A program made the position numbers and the translations under genes. Shown here in pieces: positions 54,311-64,000 of a DNA stretch of 64,000 nt. Source of the stretch: Monodelphis domestica (taxonomy: Eukaryota > Chordata > Mammalia > Didelphimorphia > Didelphidae); assembly GCF_027887165.1 (NCBI RefSeq), contig NC_077235.1, positions 48,415,395 to 48,479,394 of the forward strand, written 5' to 3'. Every line of letters begins with the position of its first letter. Position 1 is the stretch's first letter. The notes under the pieces were generated by a model, which worked only from the letters and a program-made list of their open reading frames with translations, searched no databases and was not told the DNA's origin.

Positions 54311-54903
54311 TAAAGATCAGAAAGCTTTCAAAGTATGTGTGATTTGCAAAATGTGCAAAAAAGAGCAAAACAATTTTGCTCTTTCAGATTCATCAGATTT
54401 GGAAATTTTGTTTAGAAAGCTGGCCCAGGAAGCAGGAAAGAACTAGTCTATCTTAGCTCTGTCCCAAACTAAATGAATGGATAAGACACTGCTTTTCTGG
54501 TCCTTTCTTTCACCCTCTGTAAAATGATGGGGTCCGACTACATGATCTTGAGGGTCTTACACTTATTCGCTTCCATGAGGGACCATTGACTTCAGTCTTC
54601 AAAAGACTGTGATCTGTTGACCTTTCAACTTTTATCTGGTCTACCTCTATTCAAGTGTTGATGCCTTACCAGGAAAAGGGTGGGTCCCCTGAACTAGGTA
54701 GAACACATTATGCTGCCCATGAGAGAAGCCCCAGAGAACAGGGGAGAAGCCTTGCCATGAAAAGTTGACAATAGTAGAAGTGGTGATGCATAGGTTAAAT
54801 GATATACTGCCTAGGCAAATTCACCAGATATTTCATGAGTGAGTGTTATGTGCTCAGCACTGTGCTGAGCATGGAATTTAGAGCTGAAAGATATCTGTTC
54901 CAA

Positions 54904-55072
54904 GGGTTCTTCACCTGAAGTTTATGGTCTAAAATTTTTTTTGATAACTTATTTTAATAGGATTGGTTTCCTTTCTATTGCTGTGTTTTATGCATTTAAT
55001 AGCATTATAAATCCTTCACCTTTACTGACTGCCAGAGTAGTCCATGCCACAAAAAGACTAAGAACCCCAATC
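54904..55072 (+). mobile_element. Old hAT-like MITE
   Basis: Inverted ends GGGTTCTTCACCTGAAG and ACTAAGAACCCC; inner TTTTGATAACTTATTTTAAT. It is the same family as 58485-58685 in reverse. Confidence 0.6.
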
Positions 55073-55279
55073 TAGTCTAATTTCTAATTTCTTATAATTT
55101 GGAAACTGAGTGGGAAAGGCCAAGTCCCTTTTCTAGGCCAATCTAGTAAACCAGTAAGGAGAACTAGGATTTTAAGTTAGGTCCAAATGCAGAAGCTTAT
55201 AATCTCTGAGGCAACAAGATTTAAGCGACATGATTATAAATCACAAAGCATTCTGGTAAAGGGCAGATTAGAATTTTTA

Positions 55280-56050
55280 AAAGAGCGGCACCCAGTGGTC
55301 ATTTAGGAATAATCTAGAAATAACAAACTCATTTCCCCCCCCTCCTTCCTTATAAACCCCTGAATTCCAAAATATGCTCCAAATTCTTTTAAGAACTTAG
55401 TCCACTTTTCAATTTTTTCGTTCAGTTACTTGACTGTATATTTAATGTCTTAGAAGAATGCTAAGTTTCTGCTATCTTTCTCAATACTTGCATACTTGTC
55501 ATATCAAAATAACGCAATTATTTAGATTGTATTTCTGGCCTATGTTCTTGTCCTAAAAACAACACCAAAAAACCCCTCCAAAATGATAAATTGTCTGTCA
55601 TCATCAGCTTTTGTACTTAAATTCTTTTGAGACTTTTTCCTCAGTCTCTTTCCAATTATTCCCATTGTTTTCTTGACTTAGTTTGTTTAAACAGGATCTC
55701 TGAAGTCTTAAGTAAAGTCTGTAAGCTTTAGTAGCTTTAAACTACCCTAAGACTTCTGAGATCCTTTGCATTTATAACTTCTGTTCTCTTAACCCTTTTT
55801 TCTGTCCAATAATGCAGTTATTAATACATGGATCATAGAATTTTTACTCTTTCATTCCTTACACCATCATTGCATGCTTTCTTTTCCATTATCTACATAT
55901 CTTGAAGCAGTGCTTTATATTATCAGCCTGATGTTTATATCCTTTGCCAAGTCATCCATTCAGAATCTGTCAGTAAAAGTTTTCCCTTTTTCAGGAGTAA
56001 GAAAAGAAAATACGAATAGAAAGAGTAAGTATTCTCAGATATTCAGATAG
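55280..56050 (+). repeat. Degenerate repeated module, copy 1
   Basis: It starts GAGCGGCACCCAGTGGTCAT and TTAGGAATAAT, and carries TATCTTGAAGCAGTGCTTTA and TCAGCCTGATGTTTATATCC near 55908-55946. A second copy lies at 60090-61750. The family is not recognised; position before L2 coding-type sequence suggests the 5' part of a LINE. Confidence 0.5.
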
Positions 56051-56723
56051 AAATGTGATGTTGTTGATTTGGGTGTTCGTTTCTAACAATGTAGATTAAA
56101 GTTCATTCATTCAGCCTGCTCACTTTGCTTGTCTACTTCCTCCCCTGAAGTTGCCATGGAGGGAGGGTCCGTTCAATTTTGCACTTTCTCCTAACCATCC
56201 CAATGATACCAATAAAGCACTTGGGCTTCCAGCTTGTCATTTTTTCAGTACGTGAGTAATTCCTCAATTGTTTCATTTCCTGACCTTCCTCAGATACTTA
56301 CTTTAGTCACATACAAGGATTGGTTAAACCATTACCTTTCACTTCCTTAATCAGAATTTCTGGCATTCCTCCAGCTGACTATAACCATCCGTAATTCCAT
56401 TTCATCCCATGCCTCATCTCTCCTCAAACTCTTTACCCTTATCTTGACCTTCAATCTGTTCACCCCCCCTCCTCAGTCCTTTCTCAGTTTATTGCCCTTA
56501 TTTTAACTTTTCTTTCCTTCTTTCCCAGTCTCAATGCTGTAATAGTTAACCAGTTCAACTCTAGACTGTCTACTCTTGGATCCCTTATTCCCTTGACTGT
56601 CCTATTATTCACCCTCTGCAGAACCCTAGTCCTACATTACCCTTACCTGTTCCTTCCTCTGCGTAACTTGAGTACAATGTAGGAAGTCAAAGAAACAATA
56701 GTGTAGCTTGGTATAGTATAAAT

Positions 56724-57182
56724 CACAGGTCCTCAAACTATGGCCCATGGGCCACATGCAGCCCCCCAAGGCCATTTATCTGGCCCCCACTGCACTTCTG
56801 GAAGGAGCACCCCTTTCATTGGTGGTCAGTGAGAGGAGCACTGTATGTGGCGGTGCTCATGTACAGTACTACTTCCAGTGACATAATCCTTTGCATGGTA
56901 CCTTGTTCTGAGAGTAAAGGATTATGTGGCTGCACAATGGAAGACCAGCATGGTGAGCTGCGATCTGGGAGAGGGGATTCCGCACTGTATATACTGCTGC
57001 CTGGCATAGTGGTGGTGGTGATGGGCCTGTGCAAGGTGTGACAGGCCCATCAGCCAGCGCTGCAGCCTCCGCTATCCCAGACAGCGTATACAGATTTGTT
57101 CATAGTTTTTTTTATAGTCTGCCCTCCAGCAGTCTGAGGGATAGTGAACTGGCCCCCTGTATAAAATGTTTGGGGACTCCTG
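56724..57182. mobile_element. hAT-type element, about 459 bp
   Basis: Ends CACAGGTCCTCAAACTATGG and TGTTTGGGGACTCCTG; flanks GTATAAAT (56716-56723) and GTATACAT (57183-57190) match at 7 of 8 bases. Inner CCCATGGGCCACATGCAGCC and GTGAACTGGCCCCCTGT are hallmarks of a widespread mammalian non-autonomous hAT. The GC-richer middle makes spurious frames. Confidence 0.8.
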
Positions 57183-58484
57183 GTATACATGATTCAGCTG
57201 GGCTAACAGGAAGGTAACCCTTTTGTTCTCCCTAATGGGTTTTGTATCTTACAAAGAGCTATTCTAAACCTCTTTTCTTCTCATACTTCCCAAACCTTCC
57301 TCTCTTCCTGAGCATTCTCTGAGGGCCTTGCCCCTTGCTTGATGAAGAGAACTGAGGCCAGTAAGCTCTCCTCTTAGCTTCTTTCCTTCATCTCAAAGCC
57401 CTTTGATATCATTTTCCACTATTTCCTCCCTTCACTCATTCTCTCTGTTAATGAGGTTGCCCTTATCCTTGCCAAGTCCATCACCTCTCCTTATAAACTA
57501 CATCCCATTTCATCCTATCTTCCCCCACACATTGATTATATCATCTCTCTCTGATCCTTAACCTCTTCCTGTCTATTGCTCCTTCACTACCTTACTGTCT
57601 ACAAACATGCTCAAGTTTCCCCCTATCCTTAAAAAGAACTTTACTAGGCCCTACTGCCTGCAGCTCTCATCTTATTTTTCTACTTCTTTGCTCAACCAAG
57701 GTCCTAGAATCTGTGTGCATTCATTCATCACCTCTTCTTTCTCATCTTTCACACACTTCTCAGTGCTTTGCAGTATGGCTTCCAACCTCATCAGTCCACT
57801 AAAACTCCCTTACCTGAAGTTACCAGTGGTTGCCCCGCTGTCTAATTTGATTTTTTTTTTTTTTGGTCAGTCTCCATCCTTGACTTTTCTGCTATTGATC
57901 ACCCTCTTTTCCTCTTGGATACATTATGCTTTTTAGGTTTTTGTAAACATACTCTTTCTTAGTTCTTCCTGCCTGGCATATTCTTTCCCATGTTCTTGGG
58001 CTAAGACTTCATATTGATGAGACTCTGTCCAGGGCCCCATTCTCTTTGAACACTTTTTGTCTTGGTGACCCCATAAGCTCATATGGCTTTAATAATTTAA
58101 TTATAATGTCTATACGTGTGACTCAGAGATCTAGGTATCTAGCTTCAGTCTCTCTCATTCTCTTCCATCCCATCTTACCAGTTACCTGTTGAATATGTCA
58201 GAATGGATGTCCTAGAGATTCAACGTGTCCCAAACTGAACTGAACTCGTTATCTACCTTTTTTCCCAACTTACCCCTCTTTCAAACTTCTCTACCTTTAG
58301 TTTAGCACCCCCATTCTTGTAGGACCCAAAGTTCTTAACTCTGGTGACTCTTAAAACTTTCTCCCTCTTCATAGCCAGTCAATTGCCAAATGTTGCCATT
58401 CCTACAGCCAGAGCATCTCTTGCATTATCTAATCCCTTTTCTTTACACACAGCTACAAGCTCAGTTCAGATTCTCCTTGTTTTT

Positions 58485-58685
58485 CACCTAGATCCAAAGT
58501 TCTTAGCTTCTTTTGTGTTGTTGATCCCTTTGGCAGTTTGGCAAATTTGGCACTTGTCAATAATATTTTTAATGCTTAAAATAAAATGCATATGTTCATA
58601 AAGGATACAGATTCTATTGACATACATTTAAGAAAATATTAAAAGAATAAGTTCACAGACTTCAGGTTAAGAAGCCCCTGGTCTA
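58485..58685 (-). mobile_element. Old hAT-like MITE
   Basis: The complement reads GGGCTTCTTAACCTGAAGTC to AAGAAGCTAAGAACTTTGG. It aligns with 54904-55072. Confidence 0.6.
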
Positions 58686-58729
58686 GACTACCACAGTAGC
58701 CTTCTCTCTCCACAGGGAAGGGAATAAGC

Positions 58730-58950
58730 ATTTCTGTAGCACCTCCTAGGTGCCAGGCACTGTGTGAAATATTTTACAAATATTATTTCATTTGATTTTT
58801 ACCACACTGGGAGGTAGGTGCTATTATTTTCCCCATTTAAAGATGAGGCAGACTAGGGTCACCCAGCTAGTAAGCCTCTGAGGCTGGAATTGAACATGAG
58901 ACTTCCTCACTCAAGCCTAGCTCTCTGCCCACTGTGCCACCTAGGTGTTT
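58730..58950 (-). repeat. L2/MIR-type repeat, antisense
   Basis: GTGCCAGGCACTGTGTGAAA, GGGAGGTAGGTGCTATTATT, CCAGCTAGTAAGCCTCTGAG and CACTGTGCCACCTAGGTG. Confidence 0.65.
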
Positions 58951-59469
58951 AAATGTTTTTCCTGAAGTGTAGATCTGACCATGGTTCTCCTCTAAATTGT
59001 AATCTGTAGCCACTTCCTTTAGGCTACAACAGAAACTCTATTTGCCCTTCTCTTTTTCAGAAATTGCATTTTTTATAATTTTTTTCTCAGTTAACAAACA
59101 TTTCTGCCTACCTTGCTGTACCAACTCTGGCTTTTCAAACTCTTCCCAACCTAACTGCAGCCTGTCTCCCCAGCCTTGTTGTCCATAGTTCCCCTTCCTG
59201 TACTGGATAGGTTTTAGCTGAATTGCTCTCTCTGTTCAGCACACATAGATGTCCATCTCAGTTCTCCCTGCCTCAGCCCTGGCTAGTCCCCATGCCTGGA
59301 ATGTGCTCGCTCCTCACCTTTGCCTTACTGTCTATCAAGAGAGAGAGATCAAGCACCAAATTGGACAGGAAGTCTTTCCTGTGCCCCCAACCACAAATGT
59401 CCCTCCTCCCTGACTGCCTTCTAGCTCTTTGTATTTATTCCCTTTAATTCTGTATACAGCTACCCTCTT

Positions 59470-59750
59470 CTGATACTTAGGGACTTCAGTACACATACTG
59501 ATATTCTTTCAATCATTCTGGTCACTCAGGAACCCCTGGGACCTTCTCAGCCACATACAAGATGGGCTCTCACTATTGCCTATAAATGTTCTGCCCACTT
59601 GCAAGCCCTCCATTGGACCACAATCTATTCTTCCATCCCTCTCTGTCCCTCTTCCCTCAACATCCAACAATTCTAGCCCTCCTCCTTCTTCCAGTACTTC
59701 TACTCAAGCCTCACTGTCCTCCCTTCCTACTCTTAATCCTACAGTTAGTT
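59470..59750 (+). mobile_element. L2 fragment, sense
   Basis: TACTTAGGGACTTCAGTACA, TCTCACTATTGCCTATAAAT and TTGGACCACAATCTATTCTT resemble the endonuclease-to-RT part of the L2 ORF. Confidence 0.5.
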
Positions 59751-59826
59751 AAACAGGGCTAATGGACATGTACCATTGGGCCAGTTCACCTGCGAAATAT
59801 TAAGTCTTTCAAAAGGGCAGTATTTG

Positions 59827-60090
59827 GCCAGCTGCAGTAGCACCTGCTTGTAATATGTGCTACTGGTGAGACTGAGCCTGGGGATTTCTGAACTTCAGTG
59901 GTCTCTACGGCAGTCAGAGGTGCCTGTACTATGTCCAGTTTCAGTACAGTGTGGCCTTTGGAACAGTGGGGCCACCAGACTGCCACAGGAGGGGTAAACC
60001 TGCCCAGGATGGAAACAGCAGTTCCAAGCTCCCATGCAGATTGGTAGTGGAATTGGGCCTTGTGTACTTCCGGCCTAGGGGCGAGGGGAA
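59827..60090 (+). pseudogene. 7SL (signal recognition particle) RNA pseudogene
   Basis: Near full-length 7SL homology. The Alu domain is diverged (GCCAGCTGCAGTAGCACCTG, GTGAGACTGAGCCTGGGGAT) and the S domain is clear (GGGCCACCAGACTGCCACAG, GAGGGGTAAACCTGCCCAGG, ATGGAAACAGCAG for helix 8, GATTGGTAGTGGAATTGGGC). The 3' part CTTCCGGCCTAGGGG matches CTCCAGCCTGGGC and is followed by A9, as in a retrotransposed copy. Many substitutions, including in the Alu domain, argue against function. No target duplication is obvious. Confidence 0.85.
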
Positions 60091-60454
60091 AAAAAAAGCG
60101 AGAGCGACACCTTGTGGCTATTTAGGAGTAATGCACACCTGATATCTTAGATTTTCTGTTTAATGAAGTCTTCAACTTCCTTTAGATTATTCTAGTAACT
60201 TCTGTGCAATTTTTCTAAGATTCCTTTTAATTGACGAACTATTTGATCATGTTTTATGTCTTAGAGTTTTCCTCAGTGCTAGTGTGCTTGTTTCAGACTT
60301 CTATTGCCTGTTTACTTTCTCCTTTATACCCTTGTCTGCTTTTAAAAGTTCTTAATTACAAATTGTCCCTCATTGTTCAATTATTATATCTAATTTCTTT
60401 TCAGACTTTATCCTCAACAACATTTTGATACTCCTTGCTTTAACTACTTCTCTG

Positions 60455-60720
60455 TTTTGGAGCAACTGGGTGGTATAGTGGATAGCATTGGAGTCAGGGA
60501 GATGAGTTCAAATCATGCCATAAACACTTACTAGCTGTGTTCCCTGGGCAAATCATTTAACCTCTGCTTGCCTCAATTTCTTCATCTGTAAAATGGGGAT
60601 TTTATAAAAAAATAACACTTCCCAGGGTTGTGAGGATCAAATGAGAATATTTATAAAACTTTTGGTATGTGCTATATAAAAGTTGTATAGTGTTATCAGT
60701 TGTATTATTGTTGTTATTAC
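60455..60720 (+). repeat. MIR/THER-type SINE, near full length
   Basis: GGAGCAACTGGGTGGTATAG, TTACTAGCTGTGTTCCCTGG, GCAAATCATTTAACCTCTGC, TTCATCTGTAAAATGGGGAT and CCAGGGTTGTGAGGATCAAA. Confidence 0.85.
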
Positions 60721-61249
60721 TTAAGGGCTCTGCAGACCTTAAGATGCTATCTAAACGATAGCCATTATTAACTGTTGTTATTTTGTCACATTTACTGACA
60801 GCTGGTATGAGGTAAAACTTCCTTTGTGTCTTCGACTACGTTTTGCTATAGTAATTTGAGGCATTTTTCTATATGACTATCAGTTGTTGGAAGTTTTTCT
60901 TTGAACTACCTAACTCTTTGACTGCTTATCCACTGGGCAATGGCATTTGTTATCTTAATGACCTTTTTGACCTTATTTGAGTCACTTTTCTACCCTGGGC
61001 CTCAACTTTTCTCATCTCTAAAATGAGGAAGTTGGACAAAATGATTCCCTAAGTCTCTAACCATGAGCCCATATTCTGTCTCTACTACCTTATCCAGCTC
61101 TCTACCTGTCAAGATCATTCTCCTTCTTCTTGGAACTTCATCGTCTGTCTTACAGTCTTCTTAGCTACTCAAACCCCTGCTCTTATGTTTGATGATTAAA
61201 TAGACATAGTTATGTTCCCCCAGAAACTCTCCTTACTTAGCCTCAGCAT

Positions 61250-61490
61250 TTGAAGACAGATTTGAACCCAGGACCTCCTATTTCCAAGCCTGTATCTATC
61301 CACTGAGCCACCTGGGTGTATCCCCTTTTAAAAAAACTCTTACTGTCTGGCTTAGTAGCAACCCTAAAACAAGAAGGGCAAGGGCTAGGCAAATGGAGTT
61401 AAGTGATTAACCCAGGGTCACAAAGCTAGGAAGTATTTGAGGCCAGATTTGAACCCAGGTCCCCCCAACTCCAGGCCTAGCTGCCTCTCT
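61250..61490 (-). repeat. Two CORE-SINE copies back to back, antisense
   Basis: 61250-61325 is the 5' part of one copy (GATTTGAACCCAGGACCTCC, CCACTGAGCCACCTGGGTG). 61326-61485 is a second copy with its A tail reversed (TTTTAAAAAAACTC, AAGGGCTAGGCAAATGG, AACCCAGGTCCCCCCAACTC). Confidence 0.8.
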
Positions 61491-62004
61491 GTTCTCTTGC
61501 TCTTCTTCTTCTGCCCTGTAATGAGCATAGGATCAGAAAAGCTTTATTCTTTTATTCCTTATTTCATCATTGCTTCCTTTCTTCTCTACTATCTTCTTAT
61601 CTTGAAGCAGTGTCCCATATTTGTCAGCCTGACACTTACCTAATTTGTCTAATGCTTGAGAAAACTCCTTCAGAGTTTGGCCCTGCGAGTTTTCCTTTTT
61701 TGAAGAAAGTAAAAACTACCTTCCAGCAAAGACCTTTTCTGAATTGTCTTATTTAGCTACTGCTCCAAAGCCTTGATGCTTTCTAAGTGTTTGATACCAC
61801 TTATCCCAACTCATGACATACAGGTTTGCCCAGAATTCGTCTGTACAGTTAAACTGACTGCTTTGTTCAGTAAATGACAGCTGTGTATATCTCACCTGTT
61901 AGGACAGTTTGAGATGAATCCAAGTTAGGACTTAATAACAGACATTTGTCATTAGAGAGCTAAGTAACTCATAATGCTTGTTTTGAGTTTTTTGGTTTGT
62001 TTGT

Positions 62005-62185
62005 TTTTGTTTTTTAATCCTTACCTTCTATCATAATATCAATTCTAAGAAAGTCATGGGCTAGACAAACTTGATTAAGTGACTTGCCCAGGGTCACACA
62101 TCAAGGAAGAGTCAGGCTGCATTTGAACCAAGGCCTTACAAATCCAGGCCTGTGCTCTATCCACTGTGCTACCTATCTGCCCCTC
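62005..62185 (-). repeat. CORE-SINE, MAR1-like, antisense
   Basis: TTTTTTAATCCTTACCTTCT, AAGTGACTTGCCCAGGGTCA and CCACTGTGCTACCTATCTGC. Confidence 0.85.
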
Positions 62186-62204
62186 TTTTGATGCTCACTT
62201 GTTT

Positions 62205-62385
62205 TTGGTGCCTTGGAAGTGGTGTTAGATTTGGAGTCTGAGGAACTGGGTTCAAATACTAGATCTCTCAGCCACTTGATTTATTATTTGGGGCAATTCA
62301 CTCATTTTTATCTTGTGTTAAATGAGAGAACTAGACTGGATGACCCCTAAGGTCCTGGGTAGCTCTAAGTCTCTCATGCCTTGAT
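62205..62385 (+). repeat. MIR-type SINE
   Basis: TTTGGAGTCTGAGGAACTGG, GGTTCAAATACTAGATCTCT and TAAGGTCCTGGGTAGCTCTA. Confidence 0.65.
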
Positions 62386-62389
62386 CTCT

Positions 62390-63340
62390 CCAGGTGACCA
62401 CTGATCTTGGTTAGTTATTTACATAACCCCAAGTTTTTCTCCCTCCTTTTCTTTTTTATGCATTCATATTGACCTTTCCTCAAACACTTCCTTCAGTCAG
62501 TTCATTAACTTTTTCAACTTGTAATTTATAGCTCCAGTACAAACGCAAAAATGGTCATATCCTTATGGTCTTGCTATTGCTTATAAATATTTTGCTTCAG
62601 TAATTCACAGCCTTTAATTTCTCTGCCTGACTACAACCTATCCTTCCATCTTTGCCTGTGTCTTGCTTCTCCAAAACCTATTCTTGACTCGTGCGAATAA
62701 TCCCTAAATATCCATTTGATTATGTTTCCTACTTAATAAAGTTCCTAACTTCCAAATCATGCCTCATATTTAGTGAGTAACTTTCTCCATATATCTAAAA
62801 TGTCACTAAATTAATGGGTTTTTTAAAAAATTCTATATTTGAAGACTTGAATATGTTTCTAGTGACAGTTTTTCCTATGCTTGTATACTAGTTACAGGCA
62901 TAGGGTGCATTCATATCACAGAAGTGACATCTTATGGTTGCATAAAATGAATCTTTAAATACCAAACTCTGTATATTTGATTTGCTTAATGAATAGGGCT
63001 AGTTCACCCAGACACTGCTCCTCTTCCTTCAAATCCCTTACCTTCTTGTCCTATTGTTGCTCCTCTTTGGCCTAACCCCAACCCTGAGTGATTGTTACTG
63101 GCCTTCCCTAATCCCACATTGGCTGCTGCATGCCAATGAAAGTCACAACTATGCAGACTGGGTACACTACAGATTTTTTACCTAACCTCAACTTGCTGCT
63201 CATTGATTCTGGGCAATCCTTTTATTAGCATCTAATAATCTGTCCTACTATGTTATTCTTGCCTTCCTGATTGCCATTTTCAGTTTGTACCATCTTTATT
63301 TGCATTTGTTGTTATTTTATATCTCCTAAATAGAAAGTAA
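62390..63340 (+). mobile_element. L2-like LINE remnants
   Basis: TATGGTCTTGCTATTGCTTA and GCCTGACTACAACCTATCCT (62570-62645) parallel the 59470 copy. An L2-type 3' end occurs at 63270-63380 (AGTAAGCTTCCAAGAGGCAG). A third partial trace of the repeated module (GTGACATCTTATGGTTGCAT) is near 62924. Confidence 0.45.
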
Positions 63341-63514
63341 GCTTCCAAGAGGCAGGGAGCATAGATTTTTGTTCCTCAACACATCCCTACAAATTTGTTG
63401 TCTGATATCAGCTGGGCTGTCAGATGCCCATTGTTCTAAGCCTCCTAATACCACCCTGAGGACTTTCCTTCCTACTTTACAGAGAAAATGGAGGCTGCCT
63501 TCCCCTTCTTCTTC

Positions 63515-63562
63515 ATCCCTTCCTCCCTTCCTTCCTTCCTTCCTTCCTTCCCTCCTTTCTTC
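63515..63562. repeat. (CTTC)n simple repeat
   Basis: Runs of CCTTCCTTCCTTCCTTCC interrupted by CCC. Confidence 0.9.
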
Positions 63563-63564
63563 CT

Positions 63565-63750
63565 AACCATCTGTGTTAAAATCTACACTAAGTATCAGTT
63601 CCAAGGCAGAAGAAAAATAAGGGCTATGAGGGTTAAGTGACTTGTCTAGGATCACACAACTAGGAAGTGTCTGAGGTCATATTTAAACCCAGGACTTCCT
63701 GTTACCAGGCCTAGCCCTCTATCCACTAAACCACTTAGCTGCCCCTTCCC
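63565..63750 (-). repeat. CORE-SINE, MAR1-like, antisense
   Basis: AAGTATCAGTTCCAAGGCAG, AAGTGACTTGTCTAGGATCA, AAACCCAGGACTTCCTGTTA and CCACTAAACCACTTAGCTGC. Confidence 0.85.
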
Positions 63751-64000
63751 CTTATTTTCTAACTCAGAAATCCCTCTCAGCTCACTGCTTCAGTTTTCTC
63801 CTCTGTTCTGGTCTGATGAAAGAGGTGGACTCTCCTCTAGTTGTACCTGGATCCCTTGCCCTCTTATTTCTTTGGGTAACTTACCCTTTCAGCAATCTCC
63901 TTTCCCCAATCAGCAGTTTGTCTTTATCTACTGGCTCCTTTCCTGATTCCTCCTTAAAAAGCCTTCACTTGATCTTACAACTCTTTCAGCCTAACAACTT

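Larger units (their letters stand above)
56330..59460 (+). mobile_element. Long decayed L2 LINE sequence, sense, with two hATs and a SINE inserted
   Basis: Pyrimidine-rich L2 coding-strand text runs through 56330-56660, 57240-58460 and 58690-59460: CCCATTCTCTTTGAACAC-, GGTGACCCCATAAGCTCAT-, TCCCAAACTGAACTGAAC- and CCCATGCCTGGAATGTGCTC-type segments in L2 order. Breaks in frame are everywhere; frames of 85-109 codons (57607, 58344) are remnants. It may be more than one copy. Confidence 0.6.
60090..61750 (+). repeat. Degenerate repeated module, copy 2, with SINE insertions
   Basis: It starts GAGCGACACCTTGTGGCTAT and TTAGGAGTAAT, and later TATCTTGAAGCAGTGTCCCA and TCAGCCTGACACTTACC (about 61600-61640), parallel to 55280-56050. 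MIR (60455-60720, about 60975-61060) and MAR1 SINEs (61250-61480) interrupt it. Confidence 0.5.

Noticed and set aside
54360-54420. TTTCAG followed by ATTCATCAGATTTGG as PABIR3 exon 3 (HQI match)
   Set aside because: Only four residues fit. The upstream RIPSSR block and a donor are missing.
55980-56036. Possible microexon (TTTTTCAG acceptor, about 30 nt, AGTAAGTAT donor) for PABIR3
   Set aside because: The encoded text does not resemble any PABIR exon, and it lies inside a repeated module.

Overview
The window is vertebrate nuclear DNA, almost certainly from a marsupial. CORE-SINEs of the marsupial MAR1/MIR-like kind occur dozens of times, together with marsupial-type L1 3' ends, old L2, CR1/L3 and hAT copies and three solo LTRs. 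No Alu, B1 or other placental-specific SINE was seen. The species cannot be named from the sequence. Both host genes belong to the PABIR (FAM122) family, whose PABIR2-PABIR3 pair is X-linked (Xq26) in human, so this is probably the conserved part of the marsupial X.

Two host genes are supported. On the minus strand, a complete ten-exon reading frame (21921-40820) encodes a 274-residue PABIR2 (FAM122B)-type inhibitor of PP2A-B55. Every junction keeps phase and the coding total is 825 nt. On the plus strand, the first two coding exons of a paralogue, PABIR3 (FAM122C)-type, lie at 44755-44864 and 46344-46422. No later exon was found, so its second intron seems to run past the window end. The genes are head to head, start codons about 3.9 kb apart, each in its own CpG-rich, NRF1-motif-bearing promoter region.

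Layout: 1-19.5 kb is intergenic and repeat-rich. It holds an L1 3' end, a 407-bp near-perfect palindrome around a tRNA-Met-like pseudogene, an internal L1 ORF2 fragment with a target-site duplication but no A tail, an old L2 cut by an L1, a SINE, two LTRs and a hAT MITE, and a SINE split by a third LTR. 19.5-21.9 kb is a SINE-free probable 3' UTR of PABIR2. 21.9-40.8 kb is PABIR2, with two SINEs that keep exact target-site duplications. 40.8-44.7 kb is the inter-promoter region. 44.8-64 kb is PABIR3 exons 1-2 and a long intron with hAT MITEs, a CR1/L3 fragment, long L2 copies and a 7SL RNA pseudogene.

The likely protein role (from the family) is restraint of PP2A-B55 in cell-cycle and checkpoint control. 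Both paralogues keep the RSNSAP 14-3-3 motif near the N-terminus. All coordinates were read by eye. Repeat edges are approximate unless a target-site duplication is quoted.
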